Shown: positions 1 to 10,920, counted from the stretch's first letter. The stretch is DNA of 64,000 nt from Ralstonia pickettii DTP0602 (GCA_000471925.1 CP006667.1:3782001-3846000), one strand, 5' to 3'. Translations and numbers: made by a program. The notes: generated from the sequence alone by a model not told the origin.

Positions 1-1736
<1,736 letters not shown>

Positions 1737-1793
1737 TTATTCTCTCCTCTTGAGCCATCGCTATCCGCGCGACTGCAATTCAACCTGAGGCCG

Positions 1794-1821
1794 AAATGTG
1801 GCCGGCCGGGGTCTTTTCAAG
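1794..1821 (-). promoter_or_regulatory. Candidate sigma-32 (heat-shock) promoter of dnaK
   Basis: Read on the minus strand, CTTGAAA (1815-1821) is followed after exactly 13 bases by CCACATTT (1794-1801), one mismatch from the RpoH -10 consensus CCCCATNT. It would start transcription about 50 bases upstream of the dnaK ATG. Seen in sequence; the factor assignment is inference from the consensus. Confidence 0.65.
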
Positions 1822-1950
1822 GGCAGAAGCGGCAAATCCGAGTAATTTTCTCAGTTTCTGCACGCTCTCAACGGCATCCGCCGCCGCACCTTGAGCCACC
1901 CGCGCGGCTCGCGCGCCATAAGTGACCCTACCATTACATTTTCTGCCGGT

Positions 1951-2505
1951 TCAGGTGGCCTGCCGATCTCGCTGCCACAGCACGTCCGAGCCGCCGCCGG
2001 CCCGGTTCAGCACCCGCGCCAGCACGAACATCAGGTCCGACAGCCGGTTCAGGTACTGGCGCGGCGCCTCGTTGAGCGCCTCGGCCGCGCCCAGCGCCAC
2101 CAGCGACCGCTCGGCGCGCCGGCACACCGTGCGGCACACGTGGGCCTGCGCCGCGGCGCGGCTGCCGCCGGGCAGGATGAACTCGGCCAGCCGCGGCAGG
2201 TTGGCGTTGTAGTCGGCCAGCCAGGTGTCGAGCTGGGCCACCTGCTCGGGCTTGAGCAGCGTATAGCCGGGGATGGAGAGTTCGCCGCCCAGGTCGAACA
2301 GGTCGTGCTGGATATGCAGCAGCGCGGCGCGCACGTTGTCCGGCAGCGCCTCGGTCAGCAGCACGCCGACGTGGCAGTTCAGCTCGTCGACGTCGCCGAT
2401 GGCGGCGATGCGCAGGCTGTCCTTGCCGGTGCGGGTGCCGTCGCCCAGGCCGGTGGTGCCGGCGTCGCCGGTGCGGGTGGCAATCTTGGACAAGCGGTGG
2501 CCCAT
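1951..2505 (-). CDS. Cob(I)alamin adenosyltransferase, PduO type
   Basis: Transfers adenosyl from ATP to cob(I)alamin to make the B12 coenzyme. The protein has 184 residues, the usual length of PduO-family enzymes. It carries the N-terminal ATP-binding signature TRTGDAGTTGLGDGTR (residues about 10-25) and the C-terminal RTVCRRAERSL helix of this family. The ATG at 2505 follows AAGGAAGGAG, an excellent ribosome site, so longer in-frame upstream extensions are rejected. It is transcribed toward dnaK with a 214-base gap that holds a separate dnaK promoter, so the two are probably not one functional unit. Confidence 0.93.
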   Translation of the reverse strand: MGHRLSKIATRTGDAGTTGLGDGTRTGKDSLRIAAIGDVDELNCHVGVLLTEALPDNVRAALLHIQHDLFDLGGELSIPGYTLLKPEQVAQLDTWLADYNANLPRLAEFILPGGSRAAAQAHVCRTVCRRAERSLVALGAAEALNEAPRQYLNRLSDLMFVLARVLNRAGGGSDVLWQRDRQAT

Positions 2506-2815
2506 ACCGGTCTCCTTCCTTGTATGCGTGGATGCCCCGCGCGGGGCGCGCCGGGGGAAATGGCGCACATTATCGCGCCAGAGCACGCGTATGAGCGAAG
2601 GCCTTGTGGTTCTACCCCTTGGGCGGGGTCGCTGTGCGGCTATCGGCCAGTCCCAGGCGCGCAAGGGTGCATGAGCCGCCGCGCGGCGTAGAATGCCTGT
2701 ATTCGTATATTCGTCGTCCATTCGATAACCGGGTCGCGCCCTGCCTGCCATTCCGGAGATGTTTCCGGACCGCCGCAACAGGCACCACCGCCGCGCCGAC
2801 CCGCCGGAGACCCGC
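2506..2815. other. Divergent intergenic region, adenosyltransferase / FAD oxidase
   Basis: About 310 bases separating two divergently read genes. I see no credible ORF with a ribosome site. It is GC-rich apart from a short segment near 2695-2730 with repeated ATTCG units, which may hold the promoter of the plus-strand oxidase gene. No terminator hairpin noticed. Confidence 0.5.
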
Positions 2816-4246
2816 ATGAACCATCCCACGCCTGCCGCAGCGCTCGCCCGCCGTCCCCTGCCCCCCGCCTTCAGCGAAGCCCTCGCGGCGCGCTTCGGCG
2901 AGCGCTTCACCACCTCGGCCGGCGTGCGCGAGCACCACGGGCGCGACGAGTCGCCGTTCCCGCCGGCCGCGCCCGATGCGGTCGTCTTCGCCCACAGCAC
3001 CGAGGAAGTGGCCGACGTGGCGCGCCTGTGCAACCAGCACGGCGTGCCGCTGATCCCCTACGGCGCCGGCTCGTCGCTGGAAGGCCACCTGCTGGCCGTG
3101 GCCGGCGGCGTCAGCCTGGACCTGTCCCAGATGAACAAGGTCCTGGCGGTGCAGCCCGAGGACCTCACCGTGACCGTGCAGCCTGGCGTCACGCGCAAGC
3201 AGCTGAACCAGGAAATCAAGGACTCCGGCCTGTTCTTCCCGATCGACCCGGGCGCGGACGCCTCGCTGGGCGGCATGTGCGCCACGCGCGCCTCCGGGAC
3301 CAACGCGGTGCGCTACGGCACCATGCGCGAGAACGTGCTGGCGCTGACGGTGGTGACCGCCGACGGCCGCGTGATCCGCACCGGCACGCACGCGCGCAAG
3401 TCGTCGGCGGGCTACGACCTGACCCGGCTCTTTATCGGCAGCGAAGGCACGCTCGGCATCATCACCGAGGTGACGGTGCGGCTCTATCCGCAGCCGGAGG
3501 CGATCTCCGCCGCGGTGTGCGCCTTCTCCAGCATGGGCACCGCGGTGCAGGCCGTGATCGAGACCATCCAGCTCGGCGTGCCGGTGGCGCGCGTGGAGTT
3601 TGTCGATGCGCTGGCGATCCGCGCGATCAACCACCACGACAACCTGACCCTGCCCGAAACGCCGCACCTGTTCTTCGAATTCCACGGCACCGAGGCCGGT
3701 GTGCGCGAGCAGGCCGAGACCGTGCAGCAGATCACTTCCGAGCACGGCGGCCAGGGCTTCGAATGGGCCACGCGCCCGGAAGACCGCAGCCGGCTGTGGA
3801 ACGCGCGCCATACTGCGTACTTCGCCATGCTGCAGCTCAAGCCAGGCTGCAGGGCGGTGACCACCGACGTGTGCGTGCCGATCTCGCGCCTCGCCGACTG
3901 CGTCACCGAAACCGAGAAGGACCTCAACGCCTCGGCACTACCCTGCCCGATCGTCGGCCATGTCGGCGACGGCAACTTCCACGTCGCGATCCTGGTCGAC
4001 CCGGACAAGCCCGAGGAAATGGCCGAAGCAGAAACCATCAACCAGCGCATCGTCGAACGCGCGCTGGCGATGGGCGGTACCTGCACTGGCGAGCATGGCG
4101 TGGGCCTGCACAAGAAGGGCTTCCTGGTGCAGGAGCACGGCGAGGACGCGCTCGACCTGATGCGCGCGATCAAGGACGCGCTCGACCCCAACCACATCCT
4201 GAACCCCGGCAAGATCTTCAGCGCCACGCGCGGCGGCGCGCAGTAA
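2816..4246 (+). CDS. FAD-linked oxidase, D-lactate dehydrogenase (cytochrome)-like
   Basis: Flavoprotein of the vanillyl-alcohol oxidase superfamily, probably oxidising D-lactate or another 2-hydroxy acid and passing electrons to the respiratory chain. It has 476 residues. An N-terminal FAD_binding_4 domain carries the PP-loop YGAGSSLEGH (residues 82-91). The C-terminal FAD-oxidase_C domain carries GHVGDGNFH (381-389) and TGEHGVG (425-431), typical of D-lactate dehydrogenase/GlcD enzymes. The ATG at 2816 was chosen over an in-frame ATG at 2759 because CCGGAGA precedes it and the family has no such extension. A LysR regulator starts 25 bases downstream on the same strand. Substrate is inferred only. 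Confidence 0.88.
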   Translation: MNHPTPAAALARRPLPPAFSEALAARFGERFTTSAGVREHHGRDESPFPPAAPDAVVFAHSTEEVADVARLCNQHGVPLIPYGAGSSLEGHLLAVAGGVSLDLSQMNKVLAVQPEDLTVTVQPGVTRKQLNQEIKDSGLFFPIDPGADASLGGMCATRASGTNAVRYGTMRENVLALTVVTADGRVIRTGTHARKSSAGYDLTRLFIGSEGTLGIITEVTVRLYPQPEAISAAVCAFSSMGTAVQAVIETIQLGVPVARVEFVDALAIRAINHHDNLTLPETPHLFFEFHGTEAGVREQAETVQQITSEHGGQGFEWATRPEDRSRLWNARHTAYFAMLQLKPGCRAVTTDVCVPISRLADCVTETEKDLNASALPCPIVGHVGDGNFHVAILVDPDKPEEMAEAETINQRIVERALAMGGTCTGEHGVGLHKKGFLVQEHGEDALDLMRAIKDALDPNHILNPGKIFSATRGGAQ

Positions 4247-4271
4247 GGCGCCGCGGTCAGGCACACAACGG

Positions 4272-5162
4272 ATGGCCTCCATGTTCAACCGCGTCCCGCC
4301 ACTGCACCTGCTGATCGCGTTCGAGGCCGCGGCGCGCCTGGGCAGCTTTGCGCGCGCGGCCGAGGAGCTTTCGGTAACGCCCAGCGCGGTGTCGCACCGT
4401 ATCAAGAACCTCGAGGAGCTGTGGGGCGAGGACCTGTTCGTGCGCGCCAACGCGGCGCTGCGGCTGACCGCGGCCGGCACGCGCTACCTGCGCAATGTGC
4501 AGGACGCGCTCAAGTCGCTGAACGAACTGGCGCGGCCCGAGTACAACAAGCTGCGCACGCGGCTGCGCGTGGCGATCCCGCCGACCTTCGGGCGCCAGCA
4601 CCTGGTGCCGCGTCTGCCGGAGTTCGGCGCGCTGTACCCGCATATCGACCTGGAGCTGCACCTGGCGATCCCGTTCCTCGACGTCAAGGCCGAGGACACC
4701 GATGTCGAGATCCGTTACGGCACCGGCCGCTACCCGGACCTGAAGACAACGAAGCTGCTGGTCGAGCCGGTATTCCCGGCGTGCGGGCGCGAGTACTACG
4801 AGCGCGTCAACGGCCGCGCCATCACCAAGCCCGAGCACCTGCACGGCCTGGTGTTGCTGCGCAGCCCGCTGGAACCTTGGAAGCCGTGGTTCGAGACCGC
4901 CGGGCTGGACTGGCCCGAGCCGCAGACAGGTCCCCAGTTCAACGACATCGGCCTGATGCTGGAGGCGATCGCGTCCAACCAGGGCGTGGCGCTGGTGCGC
5001 CAGCGCATGGCGCGGCACTGGCTGTCGCTGGGGCAGATGGTGCGGCTGCTCGATATCGAGTCGGTGTCGCCGCACGGCTACTACATCGTCGAGCGCGAGC
5101 AGGCACCGCTCAAGCCGGAGGCGCGCTATTTTGTCGACTGGCTGCTGAGCCTGGACTGGTAG
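4272..5162 (+). CDS. LysR-family transcriptional regulator, GcvA-like
   Basis: DNA-binding regulator of 296 residues with an N-terminal winged helix-turn-helix (about residues 8-67, containing ARLGSFARAAEELSVTPSAV) and a C-terminal periplasmic-binding-like effector domain. The sequence style (PPLHLLIAFEAAARLGSF at the N-terminus) is that of the GcvA/AmpR subgroup. It lies 25 bases after the D-lactate dehydrogenase-like gene and 12 bases before an acetyltransferase, all on one strand, so it is probably co-transcribed rather than divergent from its target as is usual for LysR regulators. Target and inducer are not readable from the sequence. Confidence 0.9.
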   Translation: MASMFNRVPPLHLLIAFEAAARLGSFARAAEELSVTPSAVSHRIKNLEELWGEDLFVRANAALRLTAAGTRYLRNVQDALKSLNELARPEYNKLRTRLRVAIPPTFGRQHLVPRLPEFGALYPHIDLELHLAIPFLDVKAEDTDVEIRYGTGRYPDLKTTKLLVEPVFPACGREYYERVNGRAITKPEHLHGLVLLRSPLEPWKPWFETAGLDWPEPQTGPQFNDIGLMLEAIASNQGVALVRQRMARHWLSLGQMVRLLDIESVSPHGYYIVEREQAPLKPEARYFVDWLLSLDW

Positions 5163-5174
5163 GAGACTGAGCGC

Positions 5175-5693
5175 ATGGAAATCCGCCTGTTGACCCCCGC
5201 CGACGCCGCCGCTTTCCAGGCGCTGCGCCTCGAAGGCCTGGCCGAAGCGCCGGAGGCCTTCGCTGCCAGCCTGGAGGAGGAACAGGACCTGCCGCTCGAT
5301 ACCGTCGCGGAGCGCCTGGCCGCCGGCGAAGACAAGGCCGTGTTCGGCGCCTTCGACGGCGCGGCGCTGGCCGGCGTGGTCGGCGTGATGCGCGAGCTGA
5401 AGCAAAAGCATCGCCACAAGGCCTTTATCTGGGGCATGTACGTGGCGCCGGGCTGGCGCGACCGCAAGCTGGGCCGCGCACTGATGGACCGTGTCATGCA
5501 GCAGGCCGCCGCCATGCCGGGCGTGCGCCAGGTGACGCTGTGCGTCAATGCCGGCAGCACGGGCGCAGTGCGGCTGTACGAGTCGCTCGGCTTCGTAAAG
5601 GTGGGGCTGGAGCCGGATGCGTTGTACGTCGCGCCGCACTTCCACGACAAGCTCGACATGGTCTGCCGCCTGCCGCAGGTGCCCGCACGCTGA
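5175..5693 (+). CDS. GNAT-family N-acetyltransferase
   Basis: Predicted acetyl-CoA-dependent N-acetyltransferase of 172 residues. The acetyl-CoA binding motif A appears as VAPGWRDRKLGRALMDRVM (about residues 91-109), followed by the LCVNAGSTGAVRLYESLGF segment typical of motif B. A ribosome site (GGAG) sits 8 bases before the ATG. It starts 12 bases after the LysR gene and probably ends that short operon. The substrate (small molecule or protein) cannot be deduced. Confidence 0.9.
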   Translation: MEIRLLTPADAAAFQALRLEGLAEAPEAFAASLEEEQDLPLDTVAERLAAGEDKAVFGAFDGAALAGVVGVMRELKQKHRHKAFIWGMYVAPGWRDRKLGRALMDRVMQQAAAMPGVRQVTLCVNAGSTGAVRLYESLGFVKVGLEPDALYVAPHFHDKLDMVCRLPQVPAR

Positions 5694-5938
5694 GCCCTGC
5701 GCGAGCCGCCTTCCCTGCACCCGCGCCGCGGTGCTACGCTGGATTTGCAGCCTGGATGGCACGCCCCGGGCGCGCAGCCATGATGAGCATTTTTGATCGG
5801 CCTGCCGTGCGGAATTCACGTCCCCCGTGGTCCCCGCGGCAAGTGCCCTGCGCTATAGTCACCCGTCCCCCCGGCGGGCATGCCCTGCACCGCCGCGACC
5901 GGCACGCCGCATGATCGGCCTGCCCCACAGGAGTCGTC

Positions 5939-7459
5939 ATGAATGCCCCGAACGAAGCCCAGACGCTAGCCACTGACAGCGCCGGTGCGCACGCAGCCGC
6001 TGAAGGCCGCCGCAGCGCGCTGCTGGCCGGCCTGGCGCAGATCCTGCCCGACGCCGCGCTGCTGTGGAAGGCCGAGGACACCGTTCCCTACGAATGCGAC
6101 GGCCTGGCCGCGTACCGCCAGGTGCCGATGGCCGTGGCCCTGCCCGACACCGAGGAACAGGTCTGCGCGATCCTGCGCCTGTGCCACAAGCTGGGCGTGC
6201 CGGTGGTGCCGCGCGGCGCCGGCACCAGCCTGTCGGGCGGCGCGATGCCGATCGCCGAGGGCCTGGTGCTGTCGCTGGCCAAGTTCAAGCGCATCCTGTC
6301 GGTCGATCCATATTCGCGCACAGCGGTGGTCCAGCCCGGCGTGCGCAACCTGGCGATCTCCGACGCCGCCGCGCCCCATAACCTGTACTACGCACCGGAC
6401 CCGTCCTCGCAGATCGCCTGCACCATCGGCGGCAACGTCAGCGAGAACTCCGGCGGCGTGCACTGCCTGAAGTACGGCCTGACCGTGCACAACGTGATGC
6501 GCGTGCGCGCGGTGACGATGGAGGGCGAGGTGGTGGTGTTCGGTTCCGAGGCGCCCGACGCGCCCGGCCTGGACCTGCTGGCCGTAATGATCGGCTCCGA
6601 AGGCATGCTGGGCGTGGTCACCGAGGTCACCGTGCGCCTGATCCCCAAGCCGCAGCTGGCGCAGGTCATCATGGCCAGCTTCGATGACGTGGAGAAAGGC
6701 GGCAATGCGGTCGCCGACGTGATCGCCGCCGGCATCATCCCGGCCGGGCTGGAGATGATGGACAAGCCCGCCACCGCCGCGGTCGAGGAATTCGTGCGCG
6801 CCGGCTACGACCTGGAAGCCGCCGCCATTCTGCTGTGCGAGTCGGATGGCACGCCCGAGGAAGTCGCCGAAGAGATCGAACGCATGAGCGAAGTGCTGCG
6901 CGCCTCCGGCGCCACCCGCATCACGGTGTCGCAATCGGAGGCCGAGCGGCTGCGCTTCTGGAGCGGCCGCAAGAACGCCTTCCCCGCCGCCGGCCGGATT
7001 TCGCCCGACTACTACTGCATGGACGGCACCATCCCGCGCAAGCATATCGGCACGCTGCTCAAACGCATCGAAGAAATGGAGCGCAAGTACGGCCTGCGCT
7101 GCATCAACGTATTCCATGCCGGCGACGGCAACATGCATCCGCTGGTGCTGTTCGATGGTGCGGACCAGGACGAATGGCACCGCGCCGAGCTGTTCGGCGC
7201 CGACATCCTGGAAGCCTGCGTGGAGCTGGGCGGCACCGTCACCGGCGAGCACGGCGTGGGCGTGGAGAAGCTCAACTCGATGTGCGTGCAGTTCTCGCCG
7301 ACCGAGCGCGACGCCTTCTTCGGCGTCAAGGCCGCGTTCGACCCCGCGCGTCTGCTGAACCCCGACAAGGCCATCCCCACGCTGGCGCGCTGTGCCGAGT
7401 ACGGCAAGATGCACGTGAAGAAGGGCCTGCTGCCGCATCCCGAGCTGCCGCGCTTCTGA
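5939..7459 (+). CDS. glcD: Glycolate oxidase FAD subunit GlcD
   Basis: Catalytic flavin subunit of the membrane-associated glycolate dehydrogenase that turns glycolate into glyoxylate. The 506 residues match the family length. The FAD PP-loop PRGAGTSLSGGAMP is at residues 91-104, and the C-terminal domain has NVFHAGDGNMHPL and TVTGEHGVGVEK. The ATG follows CAGGAG by a proper spacing. It opens a plus-strand operon glcD, channel gene, glcE, glcF, with gaps of 15, 29 and 42 bases. A second, smaller paralogue sits upstream at 2816. Confidence 0.95.
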   Translation: MNAPNEAQTLATDSAGAHAAAEGRRSALLAGLAQILPDAALLWKAEDTVPYECDGLAAYRQVPMAVALPDTEEQVCAILRLCHKLGVPVVPRGAGTSLSGGAMPIAEGLVLSLAKFKRILSVDPYSRTAVVQPGVRNLAISDAAAPHNLYYAPDPSSQIACTIGGNVSENSGGVHCLKYGLTVHNVMRVRAVTMEGEVVVFGSEAPDAPGLDLLAVMIGSEGMLGVVTEVTVRLIPKPQLAQVIMASFDDVEKGGNAVADVIAAGIIPAGLEMMDKPATAAVEEFVRAGYDLEAAAILLCESDGTPEEVAEEIERMSEVLRASGATRITVSQSEAERLRFWSGRKNAFPAAGRISPDYYCMDGTIPRKHIGTLLKRIEEMERKYGLRCINVFHAGDGNMHPLVLFDGADQDEWHRAELFGADILEACVELGGTVTGEHGVGVEKLNSMCVQFSPTERDAFFGVKAAFDPARLLNPDKAIPTLARCAEYGKMHVKKGLLPHPELPRF

Positions 7460-7474
7460 GCAACGCCCTGAACC

Positions 7475-8401
7475 ATGCCCGACCCACGCCGACGCCAGCA
7501 CCAGGAAGCCGTCACCCGCCAAGTGCTGGGCCAGCCCGAGACCGGCTGGCGCCAGCGCTGGTACACCATCATCTTCGAGGCCGATACCCGCGACGGGCGC
7601 ATCTTCGACGTCGCGCTGCTGATCGCCATCGTCGCCAGCGTGATGGTGGTGATGCTCGACAGCATGGCGGCGGTGAACCAGCGACTGGGCCTGGTGTTCA
7701 CGGTGCTGGAGTGGACCTTCACGTTGTTCTTCACCGCCGAGTACGTGATGCGCGTCCTGGTGGTGCGCCGTCCGTGGCGCTATGTGTTCAGCTTCTACGG
7801 GATCATCGATTTCGTCTCGATCATGCCGACCTGGCTGGCGGTCTTCCTGCCGGAGCTGCATTTCCTGATCGACGTGCGCCTGTTGCGGCTGCTGCGCGTG
7901 TTCCGGATCCTGAAGCTGACGGTGTACTTCGAGGAAGCCGAGATCCTGTACCGCGCGCTGGTCAACAGCCGGCGCAAGATCTTCGTGTTCCTCGGTACGG
8001 TGTTCATCATCACCGTGATCCTGGGCACGGTGATGTATGTGGTCGAAGGCCCCCAGCATGGCTTCAACAGCATCCCGCTCAGCATGTACTGGGCGGTGGT
8101 GACGCTGACCACGACCGGCTTCGGCGACATGGTGCCCAAGACCGCGCTGGGGCAGTTCATCACCTCGCTGACCATCCTGCTGGGCTACGGCATCATCGCC
8201 TTCCCCACCGGCATCGTCGGCGCGGAGCTGGCCGCCAGCATCCTGAAGCGGCCGCTGACCACGCGCACCTGCACCCATTGCCTGACCGAGGGCCACGAGC
8301 CCAACGCGATGTACTGCAAGCACTGCGGCAACCCGCTGCCCGAATACCAGAACGACAGGCCGGAAGTGCCCGGCGGCCGCGACGGCACGCCAGCACGCTG
8401 A
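7475..8401 (+). CDS. Voltage-gated potassium-channel-like ion transporter with C-terminal zinc ribbon
   Basis: Six-helix inner-membrane channel of 308 residues. S1-S6 run from about residues 43 to 255. S4 has positive charges every third residue (R135, R138, R141, R144, K147), the voltage-sensor pattern. The pore loop reads LTTTGFGDMVP with filter TTTGFGD (212-218) where canonical potassium channels have TVGYGD. After S6 comes a cytosolic CxxC-x11-CxxC module (C266, C269, C281, C284), a probable zinc ribbon. It lies between glcD and glcE with tight spacing, so it should be co-transcribed with glycolate oxidation genes. Ion selectivity is inferred. Confidence 0.88.
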   Translation: MPDPRRRQHQEAVTRQVLGQPETGWRQRWYTIIFEADTRDGRIFDVALLIAIVASVMVVMLDSMAAVNQRLGLVFTVLEWTFTLFFTAEYVMRVLVVRRPWRYVFSFYGIIDFVSIMPTWLAVFLPELHFLIDVRLLRLLRVFRILKLTVYFEEAEILYRALVNSRRKIFVFLGTVFIITVILGTVMYVVEGPQHGFNSIPLSMYWAVVTLTTTGFGDMVPKTALGQFITSLTILLGYGIIAFPTGIVGAELAASILKRPLTTRTCTHCLTEGHEPNAMYCKHCGNPLPEYQNDRPEVPGGRDGTPAR

Positions 8402-8430
8402 GCCACGCAACCTCCCCACCGCCAACACAT

Positions 8431-9534
8431 ATGCAAGCCACACTCGACGCCTTCCGCGACGCCGTCAGGCAAGCCACCGATACCCGCACCGCGCTGCGGC
8501 TGCGCGGCGGCGGCAGCAAGGACTTTTATGGCCAGCCGCCCGAAGGCCAGGTGCTGGACACGCGCGCCTACGCCGGCATCGTCGACTACGACCCGGCCGA
8601 GCTGGTGATCACCGCGCGCTGCGGCACGCCGCTGGCCGAGATCGAGGCCGCGCTGGCCGAGAAGCGCCAGACGCTTGCGTTCGAGCCGCCCCACTTCGCG
8701 CTGCCCGGCCAGGCCAGCTGCGCGACGCTGGGCGGTGCCGTGGCCGCGGGACTGTCGGGCCCGCGCCGGCAATCGGTGGGCGCGCTGCGCGATTTCGTGC
8801 TGGGCGCGCAGTTGATGGACGGACGCGGCGAGGTGATGAACTTCGGCGGCCAGGTGATGAAGAACGTGGCCGGCTATGACGTGTCGCGGCTGCTGGCAGG
8901 CTCGCTCGGCACGCTCGGGCTGATCCTTGAGGTCTCGCTGAAGGTGCTGCCGGCACCATTCGACGACGCCACGCTGCGCTTCGAGCTGGCCCAGGCCGAG
9001 GCGATCGAGCACCTGAACCAGTGGGGTGGCCAGCCGCTTCCCGTGGCGGCGTCCGCGTGGCATGACGGCTTGCTGCATGTGCGCCTGGCCGGCGCCACCG
9101 CTGCGGTGCGCGCCGCGTGCGCGAAGCTGGGCGGCACGCGTGTCGATGGCGCCGAGGCCGCGGCGCTGTGGCAGTCGCTGCGCGAGCAGACGCATCCGTT
9201 CTTCGCCCCGGCGCTGGCCGGCCGCGCACTGTGGCGCCTGGCGGTGCCGACCATCGCCGCGCCGCTGGAGCTGCCCGGCACGCAGCTGATCGAATGGGGC
9301 GGCGGCCAGCGTTGGTGGCTGCCCGAGGATGGCGCGCACGGCACCGATGCGCAGACCGTGCGAGGGGTGGCGCAGGCCGCCGGCGGCCACGCCACGCTGT
9401 TCCGCAACGGCGACAAGTCGGTGGGCGTGTTCACGCCGCTGTCCTCGCCGCTGGTCGCGATCCACCGCCGCCTGAAGGAGACCTTCGACCCGGCCGGCAT
9501 CTTCAATTCGCAACGCATGTATCCCGGGCTCTGA
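8431..9534 (+). CDS. glcE: Glycolate oxidase subunit GlcE
   Basis: Second FAD-binding subunit of glycolate dehydrogenase. It has 367 residues: an N-terminal FAD_binding_4 fold with LRLRGGGSKDFYG (about residues 22-34) and the GGQVMKNVAGYDVSRL segment that is a hallmark of GlcE. It ends in FDPAGIFNSQRMY, the usual GlcE C-terminus. The ATG at 8431 is in a 29-base gap after the channel gene. A longer in-frame extension upstream overlaps glcD in another frame and is rejected. Confidence 0.95.
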   Translation: MQATLDAFRDAVRQATDTRTALRLRGGGSKDFYGQPPEGQVLDTRAYAGIVDYDPAELVITARCGTPLAEIEAALAEKRQTLAFEPPHFALPGQASCATLGGAVAAGLSGPRRQSVGALRDFVLGAQLMDGRGEVMNFGGQVMKNVAGYDVSRLLAGSLGTLGLILEVSLKVLPAPFDDATLRFELAQAEAIEHLNQWGGQPLPVAASAWHDGLLHVRLAGATAAVRAACAKLGGTRVDGAEAAALWQSLREQTHPFFAPALAGRALWRLAVPTIAAPLELPGTQLIEWGGGQRWWLPEDGAHGTDAQTVRGVAQAAGGHATLFRNGDKSVGVFTPLSSPLVAIHRRLKETFDPAGIFNSQRMYPGL

Positions 9535-9576
9535 TCCGGCCCACGTTCCCACGCCCAGGCAAACCCTCCCCACACC

Positions 9577-10830
9577 ATGCAAACGACCCTGGCCGATTTT
9601 CTCCGCAACACGCCCGAAGGCGAAGAAGCCAAATCCATCGTCGGCAAATGCGTGCATTGCGGCTTCTGCACCGCCACCTGCCCGACCTACCAGTTGCTCG
9701 GCGACGAGCTGGACGGGCCGCGCGGGCGCATCTACCTGATGAAGCAGGTGCTCGAAGGCCATGCCATCACCGAAAGCACGCGCCTGCACCTGGACCGCTG
9801 CCTGACCTGCCGCAACTGCGAATCGACCTGCCCGTCGGGCGTGCGCTACGGCCGGCTGGTCGATATCGGCCGCAAGCTGGTGGACGACAAGCTGGAGGAA
9901 GAAGGCATCCAGCGCCCCGCCAGCCAGCGCATCGCGCGCTGGGCGCTGCGCGAGGGGCTGACGCGCCCGGCGCTGTTCGGCACGGCAATGCGGCTCGGCC
10001 AGATGGTGCGCCCGCTGCTGCCGGCCACGCTGCGCAGCAAGGTGCCGGCGCCCAGCCGCACCGCCGCGCCCGGCGCCTGGCCGCGCAACGAGCATGCGCG
10101 CAAGATGCTGTTGCTCGACGGTTGCGTGCAGCCGGCGATGTCGCCCAACATCAATGCCGCCACCGCGCGCGTGTTCGACCGTGTCGGCGTACAAATGGTG
10201 GTGGCGCGCGAGGCCGGCTGCTGCGGCGCGATCCGCTTCCACACTGGCGACCACGACGGCGGCCTCGACAATATGCGCCGCAATATCGACGCCTGGTGGC
10301 CGCATATCGAGGCCGGCGCCGAGGCCATCGTGATGAATGCCTCCGGCTGTGGCGCGATGGTCAAGGACTATGGCCACCTGCTGCGCCTTGATCCCAAATA
10401 CGCCGAGCGTGCGCGCCGCGTGTCGGCGCTGACGCGCGACCTGTCCGAGATCCTGCCCGACTTTGCGGACGAGCTGCATGAGCTGGCCGGCGCCGTGCCG
10501 CGCGACAGCCGACGCGTGGCCTACCACCCGCCGTGCACGCTGCAGCACGGCCAGCAGATCCGCGGCAAGGTCGAGGCGCTCTTGACCGGCCTCGGCGTGG
10601 AGGTCAAACTCTGCGCTGACAGCCACCTGTGTTGCGGCTCGGCGGGCACATATTCAGTGCTGCAGCCGGAACTGGCCTACCGCCTGCGCGACGACAAGCT
10701 CGCCAAACTGCAGGCCACGCAGCCCGAAGCCATCGTGTCGGCCAATATCGGCTGCATCTCGCACCTGCAGAGCGGCACCGAGACGCCGGTGATGCACTGG
10801 ATCGAACTGGTCGATCGCATGGTCGGCTAG
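9577..10830 (+). CDS. glcF: Glycolate oxidase iron-sulfur subunit GlcF
   Basis: Electron-transfer subunit of glycolate dehydrogenase, 417 residues. Two ferredoxin-type [4Fe-4S] motifs are visible: C25, C28, C31, C35 (CVHCGFCTATCP) and C75, C78, C81, C85 (CLTCRNCESTCP). Two cysteine-rich CCG domains follow (EAGCCGAIRFH and HLCCGSAGTYS) of the type found in heterodisulfide reductase and GlpC. It closes the glcDEF set; a hairpin repeat and an lrgA-like gene follow. Confidence 0.96.
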   Translation: MQTTLADFLRNTPEGEEAKSIVGKCVHCGFCTATCPTYQLLGDELDGPRGRIYLMKQVLEGHAITESTRLHLDRCLTCRNCESTCPSGVRYGRLVDIGRKLVDDKLEEEGIQRPASQRIARWALREGLTRPALFGTAMRLGQMVRPLLPATLRSKVPAPSRTAAPGAWPRNEHARKMLLLDGCVQPAMSPNINAATARVFDRVGVQMVVAREAGCCGAIRFHTGDHDGGLDNMRRNIDAWWPHIEAGAEAIVMNASGCGAMVKDYGHLLRLDPKYAERARRVSALTRDLSEILPDFADELHELAGAVPRDSRRVAYHPPCTLQHGQQIRGKVEALLTGLGVEVKLCADSHLCCGSAGTYSVLQPELAYRLRDDKLAKLQATQPEAIVSANIGCISHLQSGTETPVMHWIELVDRMVG

Positions 10831-10863
10831 CGCGGGCCCCGGGGACCGGGGTGATGTGGCTGT

Positions 10864-10893
10864 CTCCCCTCTCCCATAAATGGGAGAGGGGAG
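10864..10893. repeat. Dispersed CCCCTCTCCC hairpin element, copy 1
   Basis: Perfect 13-bp inverted repeat CTCCCCTCTCCCA / TGGGAGAGGGGAG with a TAAA loop, in the 90-base gap between glcF and the lrgA-like gene. The same arm sequence recurs at 44115-44140 and 51074-51100. No T-run follows, so it is not a classical intrinsic terminator. Confidence 0.8.
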
Positions 10894-10920
10894 GAACAGC
10901 GCAACCCACGACCGCCCCCC

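Noticed and set aside
5966..8443. 825-codon minus-strand frame across glcD and the channel gene
   Set aside because: Antisense shadow of two clear plus-strand genes, His/Gly/Arg-rich composition, no ribosome site.
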